Assembly (NCBI RefSeq): GCF_003339815.1
Contig: NZ_PPTT01000027.1
Location: forward strand, 1 to 57,248
Length of the DNA stretch: 57,248 bases
Source: Eggerthella sinensis
Lineage (GTDB): Bacteria; Actinomycetota; Coriobacteriia; Coriobacteriales; Eggerthellaceae
Direction of reading: 5' to 3'
Shown: one piece after another, positions 18,303-27,544 of the stretch
Layout of the letters: each line of letters starts with the position of its first letter
Numbering within the stretch: the first letter of the stretch is position 1
Notes under the pieces: model-generated
Told to the model about the DNA's origin: nothing
Database searches by the model: none
What the model saw: the letters and a program-made list of their open reading frames with translations, nothing else
Made by a program: the position numbers and the translations under genes

Positions 18303-18737
18303 CTACCGGTTCGGCAGGTCGTACACGTCGAGCAGCGTGATCTCGAAGTTGAGCGCCTTCGCGATGGCTTCGTCGTTCATGTCGAACACGGCAAGCTCGT
18401 CGTCAAGCTCGACGAGGCGTGCGGGAAACGTCTGCCCGTCCGGCTGCTCGAGGTTCATCATCTCGCCCACGGTGAGCTTGACGGTGGCGGGTATCTTCGC
18501 GCGCTCAACGCGGATCACCCGCTCCTCGGTGCGCTCTTCCCACGCCTCGCTCGCCCCGACGCGCGCCTGCCGCGTCTCGCCGACCACCATGTCGCGCACC
18601 GTCTCGATGAACACCGGTGGCATCCATCCCTCCACGCAGGGAAACTCGATGGGCTGTTCGATCTGCTCGATGAACGTGGCTCCGTCGTCGAAGAACCCGC
18701 GGTACGCCACCTTCACCATGCGGTTCTCGTTGCTCAT
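18303..18737 (-). CDS. Degenerate SlyD-like FKBP domain protein
   Basis: 144 residues, clearly paralogous to the SlyD at 17706-18134 (VKVAYRGFFDDGATF, then LTVGEMM, and NDEAIAKALNFEITLLDV at the end). The isomerase pocket has changed: FDSS is FIEQ, the IPGF segment is MPPVFIE, and AYGE is AWEE. Prolyl isomerase activity is therefore doubtful, while the insert-in-flap chaperone part is kept. The start codon overlaps the stop of the glutamate-cysteine ligase gene by four bases (ATGA), so translation is coupled to that enzyme. This suggests a dedicated chaperone or partner role, which is inference. Confidence 0.8.
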   Translation of the reverse strand: MSNENRMVKVAYRGFFDDGATFIEQIEQPIEFPCVEGWMPPVFIETVRDMVVGETRQARVGASEAWEERTEERVIRVERAKIPATVKLTVGEMMNLEQPDGQTFPARLVELDDELAVFDMNDEAIAKALNFEITLLDVYDLPNR

Positions 18738-20041
18738 GCTTCTTCGCCTCGCTCCGCGAGGTCGGCCAGCGTCACCCGCCGCGCGACGAGATCGGCGAGG
18801 GGCTCGAGGAAAAGCTGCTCGTCCTCGGCCAGGCCGTCCTTCCCGATGGCCATCACGCGATCGCACAGCTCGGCCACCGGCATCCCGTACACCTCGGCCT
18901 CGTAGCCGCGCTCCATGAGCGCGCCCTGCGCCGCCAGGTAATCGGCGCGCCGCACCTCGGCGAACAGCTCGTCGAGCGCGTCGAGGCTCGCCGGCGCGTA
19001 GAACAGCCCCTTGATGAGCGCGGCGTAGGCGATGACGTAGGGGATGGGCATGGCGTCGGCCGGGCGAATCTCGATGTAGGTCTTGAGGCGCACGTCGGTG
19101 AAGAACATGGACACGGCGTGCTCCACCTCGGCGCGCGTCATCGTGCGCGTGGCGTAGATGTCGCCGAACGTGCGGTCGGAGTAGCACCACTGCTCTTTGT
19201 GGCAGGGGATGAGGATGGCCACGGTGTCGAGGATGTACTCGGCGTAGCGGCGCAGGTCGAAGGCCGGGTCCAGCACGTCGGGCACGAGGCCGCAGCGGTC
19301 GTTGTCCACGTGCTGCCAGATGTCGGTGCGCACCAGCTGATGCTCGCGCGGCTTGCCCTCGAACACGGGCGTGTTGTCGCAGATGAGCGACAGCACCGGC
19401 ACGAGCGCGAACGCCAGGCGCAGCTTGCGCAGGCAGTCGGCCGTGCTCGTGTAGTCGATGGACACCTGCGTCGAGGCGCTGCCGCGCATCATGCAGGGGC
19501 CGTACGTGTCGCGCTCGCCCAAATACAGGTTCATGAACTGGTAGCGGCGCTTCGGGATGAGCTCGAGCGAGCGCGCGGTGGCCGTGGGGTGGTAGCCCAT
19601 CGGCAGCGCTTTCTCGCCGACGGGCTCGAGGATGGCGGCGAGGCGCTGCACGAACCCAACGAAAGCGTCGGATGCGGTGGCGAGGTCGGCGAAGGGGCCG
19701 GCCGACAGCTCGATTTGCGCGGCGGGCTCGATGGTGACGGCCTCGCTCGGGCGGGAGACGCCCAGGAGGTCGCCGTGCTCGTCGGTGGTGGTGCGCGGGT
19801 AGTCCTGCTGCAGCTGGCGCAGCACCCACGCCACGCCGTGCTCGTCGCTGTACGACACGGGGCTCAAATCGTCGTGGACGATGATCTGCTCCAGCTCGAT
19901 GCCCAGCTCACCGGGGCCTCCGAAGGGCTTGATGCCGCTTTCGAAGAAGCTGACGATGGCATCGATATTGCTTTCGCGAGCGGGCTGCGCCGCCGTCGGG
20001 GAAGACGGGGACGGCTGTCCGGTTGCGGCTGTTTTATTCAT
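18734..20041 (-). CDS. Glutamate--cysteine ligase family protein (GCS2 type)
   Basis: 435 residues. Family features are GELGIELEQIIVHDD near residue 43 (acidic metal/ATP site), GVSRPSEAVTIEPAAQIELS (about residue 94), YQFMNLYL, MMRGSASTQVSIDYTS and TYIEIRPADAMPIPYV. These match plant/proteobacterial-type glutamate-cysteine ligases and their actinobacterial relatives (GshA, EgtA). The reaction would be ATP-dependent joining of the glutamate gamma-carboxyl to cysteine. No glutathione synthetase or ergothioneine gene is nearby, so the final thiol is unknown; gamma-glutamylcysteine itself is possible. The N-terminal ~25 residues are a Ser/Pro/Ala-rich extension. It is translationally coupled to the degenerate SlyD-like gene and divergent from the CapD-like gene. 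Confidence 0.85.
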   Translation of the reverse strand: MNKTAATGQPSPSSPTAAQPARESNIDAIVSFFESGIKPFGGPGELGIELEQIIVHDDLSPVSYSDEHGVAWVLRQLQQDYPRTTTDEHGDLLGVSRPSEAVTIEPAAQIELSAGPFADLATASDAFVGFVQRLAAILEPVGEKALPMGYHPTATARSLELIPKRRYQFMNLYLGERDTYGPCMMRGSASTQVSIDYTSTADCLRKLRLAFALVPVLSLICDNTPVFEGKPREHQLVRTDIWQHVDNDRCGLVPDVLDPAFDLRRYAEYILDTVAILIPCHKEQWCYSDRTFGDIYATRTMTRAEVEHAVSMFFTDVRLKTYIEIRPADAMPIPYVIAYAALIKGLFYAPASLDALDELFAEVRRADYLAAQGALMERGYEAEVYGMPVAELCDRVMAIGKDGLAEDEQLFLEPLADLVARRVTLADLAERGEEA

Positions 20042-20091
20042 GTAGCAAGCTCCTGAACTTGATGTAATCTATGCAAGCGTACGATACTTTG

Positions 20092-20099
20092 TATACAAT
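20092..20099 (+). promoter_or_regulatory. -10 region of CapD-like gene within a TTGTATACAA palindrome
   Basis: TATACAAT lies about 20 bases before the ATG at 20119. It is embedded in the 10-base palindrome TTGTATACAA (20089-20098), which could also serve the divergent ligase gene or bind a repressor. The implied leader is very short. Confidence 0.45.
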
Positions 20100-20118
20100 A
20101 CCGCTTTGGTCGCCGACC

Positions 20119-22017
20119 ATGTCGGAAAACCATATCGTTTCGCATTTCCATTCGAAGACGAGGCCCGGTTTGGACGCTCATATCACAAAAAGAACAGCGC
20201 TTCTGCTGCTGCTCGACATCGTAGCGACGTATGCCGCCTACTGGCTTGCATCCTTGCTCACCGATGTCGAGGGTGAGGTGTTCGTCAACAACGAAATCTA
20301 CTTCATGCTGGGCATCCTCGCGCTCATCAACGTGGCCGTGCTCGGCCTGTTCCACCTGTACAACAACCTGTGGGAGTACGCCAGCGTCGATGAGGCCATC
20401 CAAATCGTGCTGGCCGTGGTGCTGTCCACCCTGGTGGGCGCCGTGTTCCTCTGGATCATCGACGTGCGCCTGCCCATCCGCGTGTTCTTCGTCTCGTGCT
20501 TCCTGCTCATCTTCTTCATGGGCGGCATCCGCCTCGTATTCCGCGTCATGCGCCAGAAGAAGCGCGTGCTCGCCTCCACGCAACGCACCTGCGACCGCCC
20601 GCGCACCCTCGTGGTGGGCGCGGGGGAGACGGGCTCGCTGGCCATCGGCCGCATGGCCTCGAAGGACCCGCTCATGCCGGGCATTCCCATCGTAGCCACC
20701 GACGACGATCCCGCGAAGTGCGGCTCGCGTATCCACGGCGTGAAGGTGGCCGGTTCCACGAACGACATCGTCGAGCTCGTGGATCGCTACAACATCGACC
20801 AGATCGTCGTGGCCATCCCGTCCTCGACGCCCGAAGAGCGCAAGCGCATCTACGGCGAATGCACCAAGACCGACTGCAAGCTGCGCACGCTGCCGAACGT
20901 GCGCGAGCTGTCGCTCGACGAGATCGGCGACGTGCGCCTGCGCGACGTCGACGTGGCCGACCTGCTGGGACGCGAGGAGATCATCCTCAACACGCGCGCC
21001 GTGTCGGGCTACATCGCCGGCGAAACGGTGCTGGTCACGGGCGGCGGCGGCTCCATCGGCAGCGAGCTGTGCCGTCAGCTGTGCAAGGTGGCCCCGGCCC
21101 GCATCGTCATCTTCGACATGTACGAGAACGACGCCTACATGCTGCGCAACGAGGTGCTGGCCGAGTACGACGACATCGACGTGGTCATCGAAATCGGCAA
21201 CGTGTGCGACGAAGCGCGCATCAACGAGGTGTTCGCGAAGTACCGCCCCGGCGCCGTGTTCCACGCAGCGGCCCACAAGCACGTGCCCCTCATGGAGCAG
21301 TGCCCGCGCGAGGCGCTGCACAACAACGTGTTCGGCACGCTCAACGCGGTGCGCGCCGCCGACGCGTACGGCGCGGCCCGCTTCATCTTCATCTCCACCG
21401 ACAAGGCCGTGAACCCCACGAGCGTCATGGGCGCCACGAAGCGCATGGGCGAGATGGTGATGCAGTACTACGCCCGCACGTCGAAGACCATCTTCTCGGC
21501 CGTGCGGTTCGGCAACGTTCTGGGTTCGAACGGCAGCGTCATCCCCGTGTTCCAACGCCAGATTGCCGCGGGCGGCCCGCTCACCGTCACGCATCCCGAG
21601 ATCGAGCGCTTCTTCATGACCATCCCCGAGGCGTCGCGCCTCGTCATCCAGGCCGGCGGCATGGCGAAGGGCGGCGAGATCTTCATCCTCGACATGGGCG
21701 AGCCCGTGAAGATCGTCGATTTGGCGAAGGGCCTCATCCAGCTGCAGGGCCTCACGCCCGACGTGGACGTCAAGATCGTGTTCACCGGCCTGCGCGAGGG
21801 CGAGAAGATGTACGAAGAGCTGCTCATGGACGAAGAGAGCACCCAGCCCACGGACAACCACTCCATCCTCATTTCCACCGGTCAGGAAATCAGCTACGAC
21901 GAGGTGGCGGCGAAGCTCGACGAGCTGGAAGCCGCACTCATGCTCACCGACGAAGAAGCCGTGCGCGTGCTGGAGAAAACCGTGTGCACCTACCGCCACA
22001 CCCCGAACCACGCATAG
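20119..22017 (+). CDS. Membrane-bound UDP-sugar 4,6-dehydratase, CapD/PglF/WbpM family
   Basis: 632 residues from the ATG at 20119; the open frame extends to 20071 but that would precede the likely promoter. Four membrane spans occupy about residues 25-140. A first Rossmann-like CoA-binding-type domain (VVGAGETGSLAIGRMAS) follows. The catalytic SDR domain has VLVTGGGGSIGSELCRQL at about residue 306, HAAAHKHVPLME, and STDKAVNPTSVMGATKRMGE, where Tyr of the usual YxxxK is replaced as in this family. Relatives convert UDP-GlcNAc to a 4-keto-6-deoxy sugar for glycan or capsule synthesis. No glycosyltransferase genes are adjacent, so the final glycan is unknown. No clear ribosome site precedes the ATG. 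Confidence 0.9.
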   Translation: MSENHIVSHFHSKTRPGLDAHITKRTALLLLLDIVATYAAYWLASLLTDVEGEVFVNNEIYFMLGILALINVAVLGLFHLYNNLWEYASVDEAIQIVLAVVLSTLVGAVFLWIIDVRLPIRVFFVSCFLLIFFMGGIRLVFRVMRQKKRVLASTQRTCDRPRTLVVGAGETGSLAIGRMASKDPLMPGIPIVATDDDPAKCGSRIHGVKVAGSTNDIVELVDRYNIDQIVVAIPSSTPEERKRIYGECTKTDCKLRTLPNVRELSLDEIGDVRLRDVDVADLLGREEIILNTRAVSGYIAGETVLVTGGGGSIGSELCRQLCKVAPARIVIFDMYENDAYMLRNEVLAEYDDIDVVIEIGNVCDEARINEVFAKYRPGAVFHAAAHKHVPLMEQCPREALHNNVFGTLNAVRAADAYGAARFIFISTDKAVNPTSVMGATKRMGEMVMQYYARTSKTIFSAVRFGNVLGSNGSVIPVFQRQIAAGGPLTVTHPEIERFFMTIPEASRLVIQAGGMAKGGEIFILDMGEPVKIVDLAKGLIQLQGLTPDVDVKIVFTGLREGEKMYEELLMDEESTQPTDNHSILISTGQEISYDEVAAKLDELEAALMLTDEEAVRVLEKTVCTYRHTPNHA

Positions 22018-22128
22018 GGCAGGCGGGCGACAGCGCGTCTTTGTTCCTCGCATACCATTTTGCCTACGAATCTTGTCAAACGCGCCGTTCTTTCATAGGA
22101 TGGTTCGCAGCACTGAAAACGCCTTATT

Positions 22129-22146
22129 TTTGTGCATTCGCACAAA
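22129..22146. promoter_or_regulatory. Candidate ARG box upstream of argC
   Basis: An 18-base near-palindrome, TTTGTGCATTCGCACAAA, with 7-bp perfect arms, has the length and layout of an ArgR half-operator. It lies 70 bases before the argC start in a 198-base gap that holds no gene. Binding by the ArgR encoded at 27116 is inferred. Confidence 0.6.
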
Positions 22147-22215
22147 TCGAGGGGTACGCAACGGCTTGAGACGTCGCGTCCGCACGGCGGACGACGGAAG
22201 ACGGAGGGGATCGAC

Positions 22216-23280
22216 ATGGCGATCACGACAGGCATCGTTGGAGCGGCCGGATTCGCCGGCATCGAGCTGACCAGGCTCGCGCTGCGCCATCCCGACCTCG
22301 ACTTGCGTGTCGTCACCTCCAACGAGCTGGCCGGAACCCCCGTTTCCACCGAGTACCCCGGCTTCGTCGGCATCACCGACCTGGCGTTCACCACCCACGA
22401 CGACCCGGCGCTCGACGCATGCGACCTCGTGTTCCTCGCGGTGCCGCACACGGCGGCGCTCGCCATGGCGCCGAAGCTCGTCGAACGCGGGGTGGCGGTG
22501 ATCGACCTCTCGGCCGACTTCCGCCTCAAGGACCCCGCCGTCTACGAGCGCTGGTACGCCACGCCGCATACGGCCACCGACCTCCTCGCGCGCGCCGCCT
22601 TCGGCCTGCCCGAGCTGTTCCCCGACGACCTGGCGCGCGTTGCCGCCGCCCGCGCGGCGGGCGAGGGCGTGCTCGTGGCCTGCGCGGGCTGCTACCCCAC
22701 GGCCACCTCGCTTGCGGGCGCGCCGGCCATCCGCTCCGGGCTCGTCTCGCCCGACGCCGCCGTGGTGGTGGACGCCATCTCGGGCGTGACGGGCGCGGGC
22801 AAGAAGGCGTCGGCCCGCACGCACTTCTGCTTCGCCGACGAGAACCTCGAGGCCTACGGCGTGGCCACGCATCGCCACACGCCCGAGATCGAGCAGATCC
22901 TCGGCATCGAAGGGCGGCTCGTGTTCACCCCGCACCTCGCGCCGCTCAATCGCGGCCTGCTGTCCACCGTGAACCTCCCGCTTGCATCCGATGCGCCCCG
23001 CGACACGGCGGCCATCGTCGAGCTCTACCAGGCGTTCTACGCCGACGACCCGTTCGTGCACGTGCTGCCTGCCCCCACCATGCCGAAAACCTCGTCGGTG
23101 GTGGGCACGAACTACGCGCACGTGGGCCTCGCCGTGAACGAGCGCGCGGGCATGCTCGTGGCCGTGGGCGCCATCGACAACCTGGGCAAGGGCGCGGCCA
23201 GCCAGGCCGTGCAGTGTGCGAACGCGGTGCTGGGGCTGCCTCAGACCCGCGGGCTCGAAGCAATGTCCGTTCCGGTGTGA
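22216..23280 (+). CDS. argC: N-acetyl-gamma-glutamyl-phosphate reductase
   Basis: 354 residues from the ATG at 22216 after GGAGGGGATCG. The N-terminal Rossmann motif is GIVGAAGFAGIELTRLAL. The catalytic cysteine lies in CAGCYPTATSLA (about residue 155), and the dimer/substrate domain has ISGVTGAGKKAS and HRHTPEIEQIL. It reduces N-acetylglutamyl phosphate with NADPH to the semialdehyde, the third step of arginine synthesis. First gene of argCJBD, with a candidate ARG box upstream. Confidence 0.97.
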   Translation: MAITTGIVGAAGFAGIELTRLALRHPDLDLRVVTSNELAGTPVSTEYPGFVGITDLAFTTHDDPALDACDLVFLAVPHTAALAMAPKLVERGVAVIDLSADFRLKDPAVYERWYATPHTATDLLARAAFGLPELFPDDLARVAAARAAGEGVLVACAGCYPTATSLAGAPAIRSGLVSPDAAVVVDAISGVTGAGKKASARTHFCFADENLEAYGVATHRHTPEIEQILGIEGRLVFTPHLAPLNRGLLSTVNLPLASDAPRDTAAIVELYQAFYADDPFVHVLPAPTMPKTSSVVGTNYAHVGLAVNERAGMLVAVGAIDNLGKGAASQAVQCANAVLGLPQTRGLEAMSVPV

Positions 23281-23318
23281 TCAGGTCGCCTTCAGGCTGC
23301 GACCAGAAAGAAGCTGCT

Positions 23319-24581
23319 ATGACCGATCAGCAGAATGCCGAGATGCGCCCCGTCGAGGGCGGCGTGACGGCGGCGCGCGGGTTCCGGGCATCCGGCGTGC
23401 ACGCGGGTTTCCGCAAGGACCCCGAGCGCTTCGACCTCGCGCTCGTGGCCGCCGACGAGCCGTGCGCGTGCGCGGCGGTGTTCACCCAAAACGTGTTCTG
23501 CTCCGCGCCCGTCACCGTGTCGCGCGAGCACCTCGAAGGCGTCGGCTACGGCACGGCGCGCGCGGTGGTGGTGAACTCGGGCAACGCGAACGCGGCGACG
23601 GGCGAGCCGGGTCTCGAGGCCGCGCGCGAGACGGCCGTGATCGCCGGCGACGCGGTGGGCTGCCCCGCCTCCGAAGTGCTCGTGGCGTCCACCGGCGTCA
23701 TCGGCGTGCACCTTCCCATGGCTCCCTTCGGCACCGGCCTGCCGGTCGCCACCGCGGCGCTCTCCGCCGAGGGCGGCGCCGACGCGGCGCGCGCCATCAT
23801 GACCACCGACACGTACCCGAAGGAGGCCGCGGTGTCGTTCTCGGGCGACGGCGTCGGCTACGACGGCTGCACGTTCACGGTGGGCGGCATGGCGAAGGGT
23901 TCGGGCATGATCATGCCGAACATGGCCACCATGATCTCCGTCATCACCACCGACGCGCCCGTTGCCGCACCCGCGCTCCATGCGGCGCTCGTGCGCGCGG
24001 TGAACCGCAGCTTCAACAAGGTGACGGTGGATTCCGACACCTCCACGAACGACTCCTGCTTCCTGCTGGCAAGCGGCGAAGCCGCGCCCGCGGGCAGCGC
24101 GCCCTTCGACCCGGACGGTGCCGCGTTCGCGCGCTTCGAGGCCGCGCTCGTCGCGGTGTGCGAAACGCTCGCGCGCCTCATGGCCGCCGATGGGGAAGGG
24201 GCCTCGCGCCTCGTCACCGTGAAGGTGACCGGCGCCGCGAACGACGCCGACGCCGACCTCGCGGCCCGCGCCGTGGCGAACTCGCCGCTCGTCAAAACCG
24301 CCATCTGCGGCCACGACGCGAACTGGGGCCGCATCGCCATGGCCATCGGCAAGTCGGGCGCGGCGTTCCGCCAGGAAGACGCCGCCATCGACATCATGGG
24401 TCTGCCCGTGTGCCGCGGCGGGCTGACCGTCGCCTTCGACGAGGACGAGGCCCTGCGCCGCTTCGAGCAGCCCGAAATCGCCATCGACATCGACCTGGGC
24501 GCGGGCGACGCCGAAACCACGGTTTGGACGTGCGATTTCACGCACGAGTACATTACGATCAACGGAGACTATCGATCATGA
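23319..24581 (+). CDS. argJ: Bifunctional ornithine acetyltransferase / N-acetylglutamate synthase
   Basis: 420 residues from the ATG at 23319 after AAAGAAG. The self-cleavage site is visible in KGSGMIMPNMATMISVITTD: the Thr of MATM becomes the N-terminal nucleophile of the beta chain. Other family features are VVVNSGNANAATGEPG, STGVIG and GHDANWGRI. ArgJ recycles acetyl groups from acetylornithine to glutamate, which explains why argE is not needed; whether this enzyme also uses acetyl-CoA cannot be read from sequence. Its stop overlaps the argB start (ATGA). Confidence 0.96.
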   Translation: MTDQQNAEMRPVEGGVTAARGFRASGVHAGFRKDPERFDLALVAADEPCACAAVFTQNVFCSAPVTVSREHLEGVGYGTARAVVVNSGNANAATGEPGLEAARETAVIAGDAVGCPASEVLVASTGVIGVHLPMAPFGTGLPVATAALSAEGGADAARAIMTTDTYPKEAAVSFSGDGVGYDGCTFTVGGMAKGSGMIMPNMATMISVITTDAPVAAPALHAALVRAVNRSFNKVTVDSDTSTNDSCFLLASGEAAPAGSAPFDPDGAAFARFEAALVAVCETLARLMAADGEGASRLVTVKVTGAANDADADLAARAVANSPLVKTAICGHDANWGRIAMAIGKSGAAFRQEDAAIDIMGLPVCRGGLTVAFDEDEALRRFEQPEIAIDIDLGAGDAETTVWTCDFTHEYITINGDYRS

Positions 24582-25570
24582 AATACGCGAAGGACACGCG
24601 TCCGAAAGGCGCATCGCACAAAGCGGCGGAAGTGCTCGTCGAGGCCCTGCCGTGGATCAAGAACATCACCGGCAAGACCGTCGTCATCAAGTACGGCGGC
24701 TCCGCCATGGTGGACGAGCAGCTGCGCGCCGACGTCATGGCCGACATCGTGCTCTTGAAGATCGTCGGCGTGAACCCCGTCATCGTGCACGGCGGCGGCA
24801 AGGCCATCACCGAGGCGATGGACTTCGTGCAGCTGCCCGTGGAGTTCCGCGACGGCCAGCGCGTCACCACGCCCGAGGCCATGGACCTCGTGCGCACCGT
24901 GCTCATGGGCAAGGTGAACCAGGAGCTCGTCGAAGCGCTCAACGAGCACGGCAACTTCGCCGTGGGCGTGTCGGGCGCCGATGCGGGCGTCATCGTGGCC
25001 GAGCAGGCCAGCCCCGACCTCGGCCGCGTCGGCCGCATCACGCGCATCAACAGCCCGCTCATCAACGACCTCGTGGCCGGCGACTACATCCCCGTCATCG
25101 CCTCGGTGGCGCTCGGCGAGGACGGCGGCTTCTACAACGTCAACGCCGACATGGTGGCGGGCCATATCGCGGCCGCCATCGGCGCGCACAAGGTGGTGTT
25201 CCTCACCGACGTGGACGGCCTGTACGAGAACTTCGAGAACAAAGATTCGCTCATCTCGAACCTCACGCTGTTCGAGGCGCAGTACATGGTGGAGAACAAC
25301 ATCGTGTCCACGGGCATGATCCCGAAGCTCAAGTCGTGCATCCATGCGCTCGACGCCGGCGTGTTCCGCGCGCACATCATCAACGGCATCACGCCGCATT
25401 CGCTGCTGCTCGAGCTTCTGACCAGCACCGGCGTTGGCACGACGATGCATTCGACGGAGGAGTCCTGCGCGTTCGACACCCATCCGCTGGGCAACTTCGC
25501 CTCGAAGTTGCTCGAGAACCGCCAGCACTCCATCGCCGCCGGCACGGGGCTGAACGGCAAGACTTTCTAA
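24578..25570 (+). CDS. argB: Acetylglutamate kinase
   Basis: 330 residues. The amino-acid kinase fold is shown by VVIKYGGSAM (about residue 31), VIVHGGGKAI, NVNADMVAGHIAAAIGA and FLTDVDGLY. A helical N-terminal extension of about 28 residues precedes the core, as in arginine-inhibited acetylglutamate kinases, so feedback inhibition is plausible. The C-terminus carries about 35 extra residues (from about 295) beyond the usual end. It phosphorylates N-acetylglutamate, the committed step. It overlaps argJ by four bases and is followed by argD after 16 bases. Confidence 0.96.
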   Translation: MKYAKDTRPKGASHKAAEVLVEALPWIKNITGKTVVIKYGGSAMVDEQLRADVMADIVLLKIVGVNPVIVHGGGKAITEAMDFVQLPVEFRDGQRVTTPEAMDLVRTVLMGKVNQELVEALNEHGNFAVGVSGADAGVIVAEQASPDLGRVGRITRINSPLINDLVAGDYIPVIASVALGEDGGFYNVNADMVAGHIAAAIGAHKVVFLTDVDGLYENFENKDSLISNLTLFEAQYMVENNIVSTGMIPKLKSCIHALDAGVFRAHIINGITPHSLLLELLTSTGVGTTMHSTEESCAFDTHPLGNFASKLLENRQHSIAAGTGLNGKTF

Positions 25571-25586
25571 CCGAAAGAAGGAAGAC

Positions 25587-26861
25587 ATGAGCTTCAACGA
25601 GGAACGGCTGCTCGAATCCGAATACGTCATGGGCACGTACGCGCGCAAGCCCGTCGAGCTCGTGCGCGGGCGCGGCATGGAAGTGGAGGACGCCGACGGC
25701 CGCACCTACCTCGACTTCGTCTCGGGCGTGGGCGCGGTGAGCCTGGGCCACTGCCATCCGGCGCTCGTCTCCGCGCTCGAGGAGCAGGCCCGCACGCTCA
25801 TCCACGTGAGCAACTACTACTACATCGAGCATCGCGGCGAGGTGGCGCGCCTCGTGTCGGACCTGCTCAACGCATGCGTCGCCGACGACGAGCCCATGCC
25901 GTGGCAGAGCTTCTTCTCCAACTCGGGCGCCGAGGCGAACGAGTGCGCGTTCAAGCTGGCGCGCCTGCATGCCAAGAAGCGCGCCGTCGCCGCCGCCGAG
26001 CGGGCCGGAGCCGACGAGGACGCCGTGCGCGCCGCCGCGGCGAACGCCCCGCGCCTCATCGTCACGCTCGACCGCAGCTTCCACGGCCGCACCCTGGCCA
26101 CGTTGGCCGCCACGGCACAGCCCGCCAAGCAGGAGGCGTTCCAGCCGCTGCCCGACGGGTTCATCCGCACGCCCTTGAACGACGTGGAAGCGCTCGAGCG
26201 GCTGTTCGCCAGTCAGGGCGACGCCATCTGCGCCGTCATGGTGGAGTGCGTGCAGGGCGAGGGCGGCGTACATCCGTGCACGGCCGAATTCCTCCAGGCG
26301 GTGCGCCGTCTCACCGGCGAGCGCGGCGCGCTGTTCATGTGCGACGAAATCCAGTGCGGCATGTACCGCTGCGGCACGTACCCCTTTGGCTTCCAGCACT
26401 TCGGCGTGACGCCCGACGTGGTGACCATCGCGAAGGGCATCGCCTCGGGCTTCCCCATGGGCATGTGCGCCGCGCGCGCCGACGTGGCCGCCTCGTTCGA
26501 CGCCGGCGATCACGGCTCCACGTTCGGCGGCAGCTGCCTGGCTGTCGCCGCCGCCGAGGCCACCGTGCGCACGCTTGCAGCCGAGGGCCTGGCCGAGAAC
26601 GCCGAGCGCGTGGGCGCCTACCTGCGCGAGGCGCTCGCGCAGCTGCCGAACGTGGAGGAGGTGCGCGGCCTCGGGCTCATGGTGGCCGTCGATCTCGCCG
26701 AGGGCGTGAGCGCGCCCGACGTGGTGCTTGCGGGCCTCGACGCGGGCCTGCTGCTCAACTACACCGGCCCGCGCACGCTCCGCTTCCTGCCGCCGCTCGT
26801 GTGCTCGGAGGCGGACGTCGACGTGCTTGCTCAGAAGCTCGGGCGATTGCTCGGGGCGTAG
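25587..26861 (+). CDS. argD: Acetylornithine aminotransferase
   Basis: 424 residues, class III PLP aminotransferase. Visible motifs are YLDFVSGVGAVSLGHCHP, FFSNSGAEANE (phosphate binding), SFHGRTLATLAAT, MCDEIQCGMYR (Asp to PLP nitrogen) and TIAKGIASGFPMG with the PLP lysine. Substrate choice between acetylornithine and succinyldiaminopimelate cannot be decided, but the operon supports acetylornithine. GAAAGAAGG precedes the ATG. Last gene of the argCJBD run; a hairpin follows at 26882-26924. Confidence 0.95.
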   Translation: MSFNEERLLESEYVMGTYARKPVELVRGRGMEVEDADGRTYLDFVSGVGAVSLGHCHPALVSALEEQARTLIHVSNYYYIEHRGEVARLVSDLLNACVADDEPMPWQSFFSNSGAEANECAFKLARLHAKKRAVAAAERAGADEDAVRAAAANAPRLIVTLDRSFHGRTLATLAATAQPAKQEAFQPLPDGFIRTPLNDVEALERLFASQGDAICAVMVECVQGEGGVHPCTAEFLQAVRRLTGERGALFMCDEIQCGMYRCGTYPFGFQHFGVTPDVVTIAKGIASGFPMGMCAARADVAASFDAGDHGSTFGGSCLAVAAAEATVRTLAAEGLAENAERVGAYLREALAQLPNVEEVRGLGLMVAVDLAEGVSAPDVVLAGLDAGLLLNYTGPRTLRFLPPLVCSEADVDVLAQKLGRLLGA

Positions 26862-26881
26862 CTTCGCCCGGAGCCGTGTAC

Positions 26882-26924
26882 GGGAACGGTCGGTTTCGCA
26901 CGAAACCCGGAACAGGCCGTTCCC
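26882..26924 (+). terminator. Two-part hairpin after argD
   Basis: GGGAACGG (26882-26889) pairs with CCGTTCCC (26917-26924), and inside it GGTTTCG (26892-26898) pairs with CGAAACC (26901-26907). No U-tract follows directly, so it may be a weak or Rho-assisted stop or a processing structure. Confidence 0.5.
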
Positions 26925-27005
26925 CTCAAGAGGGTGTCGGGTCGTCGAAACTTTTCCGCACTTTTTGAAATTCTGGCGCCGGAAACCCGATTCATGAGGT
27001 ACTAT

Positions 27006-27047
27006 TTAATGCATATTTTCGCCAGGTATTCCGCAATTCTGCATACC
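27006..27047. promoter_or_regulatory. Candidate ARG operator upstream of argR
   Basis: An AT-rich block includes TTTAATGCATATTTTCG (27005-27021) and an imperfect palindrome at 27025-27047 with arms GGTAT and ATACC. Both contain GCATA. The paired layout about 70-110 bases before argR fits autoregulation, but the match to the argC box is weak. Confidence 0.4.
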
Positions 27048-27115
27048 TCGCGAAGGTGGATGTGATCGGAACCGTATGTGATCGTTCTCGGACGGGAACA
27101 GAGAGTATCGAGGGC

Positions 27116-27544
27116 ATGAGGAAACGTCAACAACGGCACGACATCATTCGCGACATCATTCGCGAACATAATGTCAAGACGCAGCGCGATCTCGCCAATC
27201 AGCTGCAGGCCGCTGGCTACGAATGCACTCAGGCCACGATCTCTCGCGACATCATGGACATGGGCCTGGTGAAGTCCCGCGAAGGCTATTACGTCCTCCC
27301 CGAGGAAATGCGGCTCCAACGGATGGTTTCCGAATTGGTTGAAGAGGTGCACGTGGCAGGCAATATGGTCGTAGTGAAGACGTTCTCCGGCGGAGCTGCC
27401 GGCGTCTCTGCTGCGCTCGATAAGGCCAGCCTGCGCGGTGCATTGGGCACGGTGGCCGGCGACAACACGATCATGATCGCGGCGGAGAGCCCTGAGGCTG
27501 CCGTCGAAGTTGAGCGCGCCATCGACCGACTGCGACGACGCTAG
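27116..27544 (+). CDS. argR: Arginine repressor
   Basis: 142 residues from the ATG at 27116, preceded by GAGGG; the frame opens upstream at 27056, but ArgR proteins begin close to RQQRHDIIRDII. The N-terminal winged helix has QATISRDIMDMGLVKS, the recognition helix signature. The C-terminal oligomerisation domain holds GAAGVSAALDKASLRGALGT and GDNTIMIA, where the Asp of GD contacts arginine in known hexamers. It should repress the flanking argCJBD and argGH genes when arginine is plentiful. Confidence 0.95.
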   Translation: MRKRQQRHDIIRDIIREHNVKTQRDLANQLQAAGYECTQATISRDIMDMGLVKSREGYYVLPEEMRLQRMVSELVEEVHVAGNMVVVKTFSGGAAGVSAALDKASLRGALGTVAGDNTIMIAAESPEAAVEVERAIDRLRRR

